64,000 bases of DNA from Desulfonatronospira thiodismutans ASO3-1. Lineage in GTDB: Bacteria > Desulfobacterota > Desulfovibrionia > Desulfovibrionales > Desulfonatronovibrionaceae. Location of the stretch: contig NZ_ACJN02000002.1 in assembly GCF_000174435.1 (NCBI RefSeq), positions 1,059,490 to 1,123,489 on the forward strand. The letters run 5' to 3'. The notes under the pieces were generated by a model. That model did not search any database, was not told where the DNA came from, and worked only from the letters and a program-made list of their open reading frames with translations. This document shows, piece after piece, positions 63,519 through 64,000 of the stretch. Positions within the stretch are counted from its first letter, which is position 1, and the number at the start of each line of letters is the position of its first letter. A program made the translations under genes and the position numbers.

Positions 63519-63890
63519 ATGAGCTTTCGGGAACAAATGGATCGTCTGGTGCGCAGCTTCGAGCTTAATCCCTGGCAACTCTTTCTGGTGGGCTGGCGTC
63601 TTATTCTAAGCGAGATACGCTGGAATTTCACCCGTATGTTCAGGCAGTGGGAGATCCGGCAGATGAAAAAAAGGCTGGACCAGGAGAAGCTCAAGCTGGC
63701 TGAGGCGGTGGTTTCCGGTACCTCAGGCCGGCAGGAGGCCCTGAACCTGAAAGATTCGGATCTCGATCTGGTCCTGGGTCAGGTGAGCTTTCTGGAAGAG
63801 GAAATATCCCACCTGGAAAACGAACTCCAGGCCCGGCGCAGAGCCTTTCTGGAAAACCGCATGTCCAGATACCTGGGCCGGCAGGATTAG
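63519..63890 (+). CDS. Small coiled-coil protein
   Basis: A 123-residue protein with a tryptophan-rich N-terminal stretch (PWQLFLVGWRLILSEIRWNF) that could be an amphipathic or membrane-edge helix, followed by a charged coiled coil (residues 45-115, IRQMKKRLDQEKLKLAEAV and EEEISHLENEL). I do not recognise it. It lies 29 bases after the LolB-like gene and 26 before rpiB, so it is in the same run. CDS status is likely from codon use and spacing. Confidence 0.68.
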   Translation: MSFREQMDRLVRSFELNPWQLFLVGWRLILSEIRWNFTRMFRQWEIRQMKKRLDQEKLKLAEAVVSGTSGRQEALNLKDSDLDLVLGQVSFLEEEISHLENELQARRRAFLENRMSRYLGRQD

Positions 63891-63916
63891 ACCGCTTGCA
63901 TAAAGGCGAAAGAATC

Positions 63917-64000
63917 ATGAATAAAACCGTGGTCTTTGGTTCGGACCATGCAGGGCTGTGGCTGAAAAGGGTCCTGATGGACCGTCTAAGTAATGACCGG
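63917..64000 (+). CDS. rpiB: Ribose 5-phosphate isomerase B, start only (cut by window edge)
   Basis: Only 28 codons are visible. They read MNKTVVFGSDHAGLWLKRVL, the N-terminus of the RpiB/LacAB family with the GSDHAG motif that holds the substrate-binding aspartate and histidine. The rest lies beyond the right edge. The enzyme interconverts ribose and ribulose 5-phosphates. Confidence 0.85.
   Translation, partial: MNKTVVFGSDHAGLWLKRVLMDRLSNDR

Overview
The window reads as a chromosomal segment of a sulfate-reducing deltaproteobacterium, most likely a member of the Desulfovibrionales. This is inferred from gene order (yceD-rpmF-plsX-fabH-fabG-acpP-fabF-glyA-comEB-ribD-ribE-ribBA-ribH-nusB-leuS), from a pdxJ-nnr-CBS-tsaE-lysC-cimA block, from a three-HPt CheA locus and from a MetH without an activation domain. 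No rRNA gene is present, so genus cannot be fixed. It is mostly housekeeping sequence with a large signalling block in the middle and a few repeat-rich intergenic islands.

Layout. 1-956 is the start of lon (cut by the left edge). 1158-18345 is a long leftward run: acyP, radC, holA, lptE, leuS, an unknown gene, nusB, the riboflavin genes, comEB, glyA, the fatty-acid genes, plsX, rpmF and yceD, with a good promoter in front of yceD. rpmB and a DUF169 protein leave rightward from the same divergent region. 19777-23873 holds a PilZ protein and two histidine kinases. 23874-24444 is a repeat island. A ferritin, a methyltransferase, bioF, ugd and a tRNA-Pro follow.

29031-40405 is a rightward signalling operon of ten genes: HD-GYP response regulator, CheB, a HEAT-repeat protein, CheR, PilZ protein, ParA-like ATPase, CheW, CheY, CheA and a TPR protein. 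It joins a chemosensory core to c-di-GMP turnover and sensing and to a ParA-type positioning ATPase, and encodes no chemoreceptor. The CheA carries three HPt modules, the third lacking the phosphorylatable histidine.

40406-64000 holds a heptamer tandem repeat and foldback, an unknown gene, a CopZ-like protein, the pdxJ-cimA block, rarA, a REC-REC-GGDEF cyclase, a GalT/HIT-like protein overlapping radA tail to tail, a zinc-ribbon membrane protein, hpt, a GNAT enzyme, a TlpA-like thioredoxin, a B12-dependent metH broken by one extra base in an A7 run, rpoH with an HD-domain partner, two lipoproteins, a small coiled-coil protein and the start of rpiB.

Non-coding structure is the least ordinary part. 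A family of about 160-170 bp elements with terminal inverted repeats (CATTCAGGGGG) and internal GGGGACAGTCCCC palindromes occurs at 14355-14516 and 26988-27158, and as two halves at 23882-24026 and 24271-24380. Between the halves lies a 244 bp nested foldback with 18 bp perfect terminal inverted repeats. A second foldback at 40499-40600 shares a 16-base arm with it. I found no CRISPR array, prophage, complete insertion sequence or obvious riboswitch. Protein functions rest on motif recognition by eye, without database searches.
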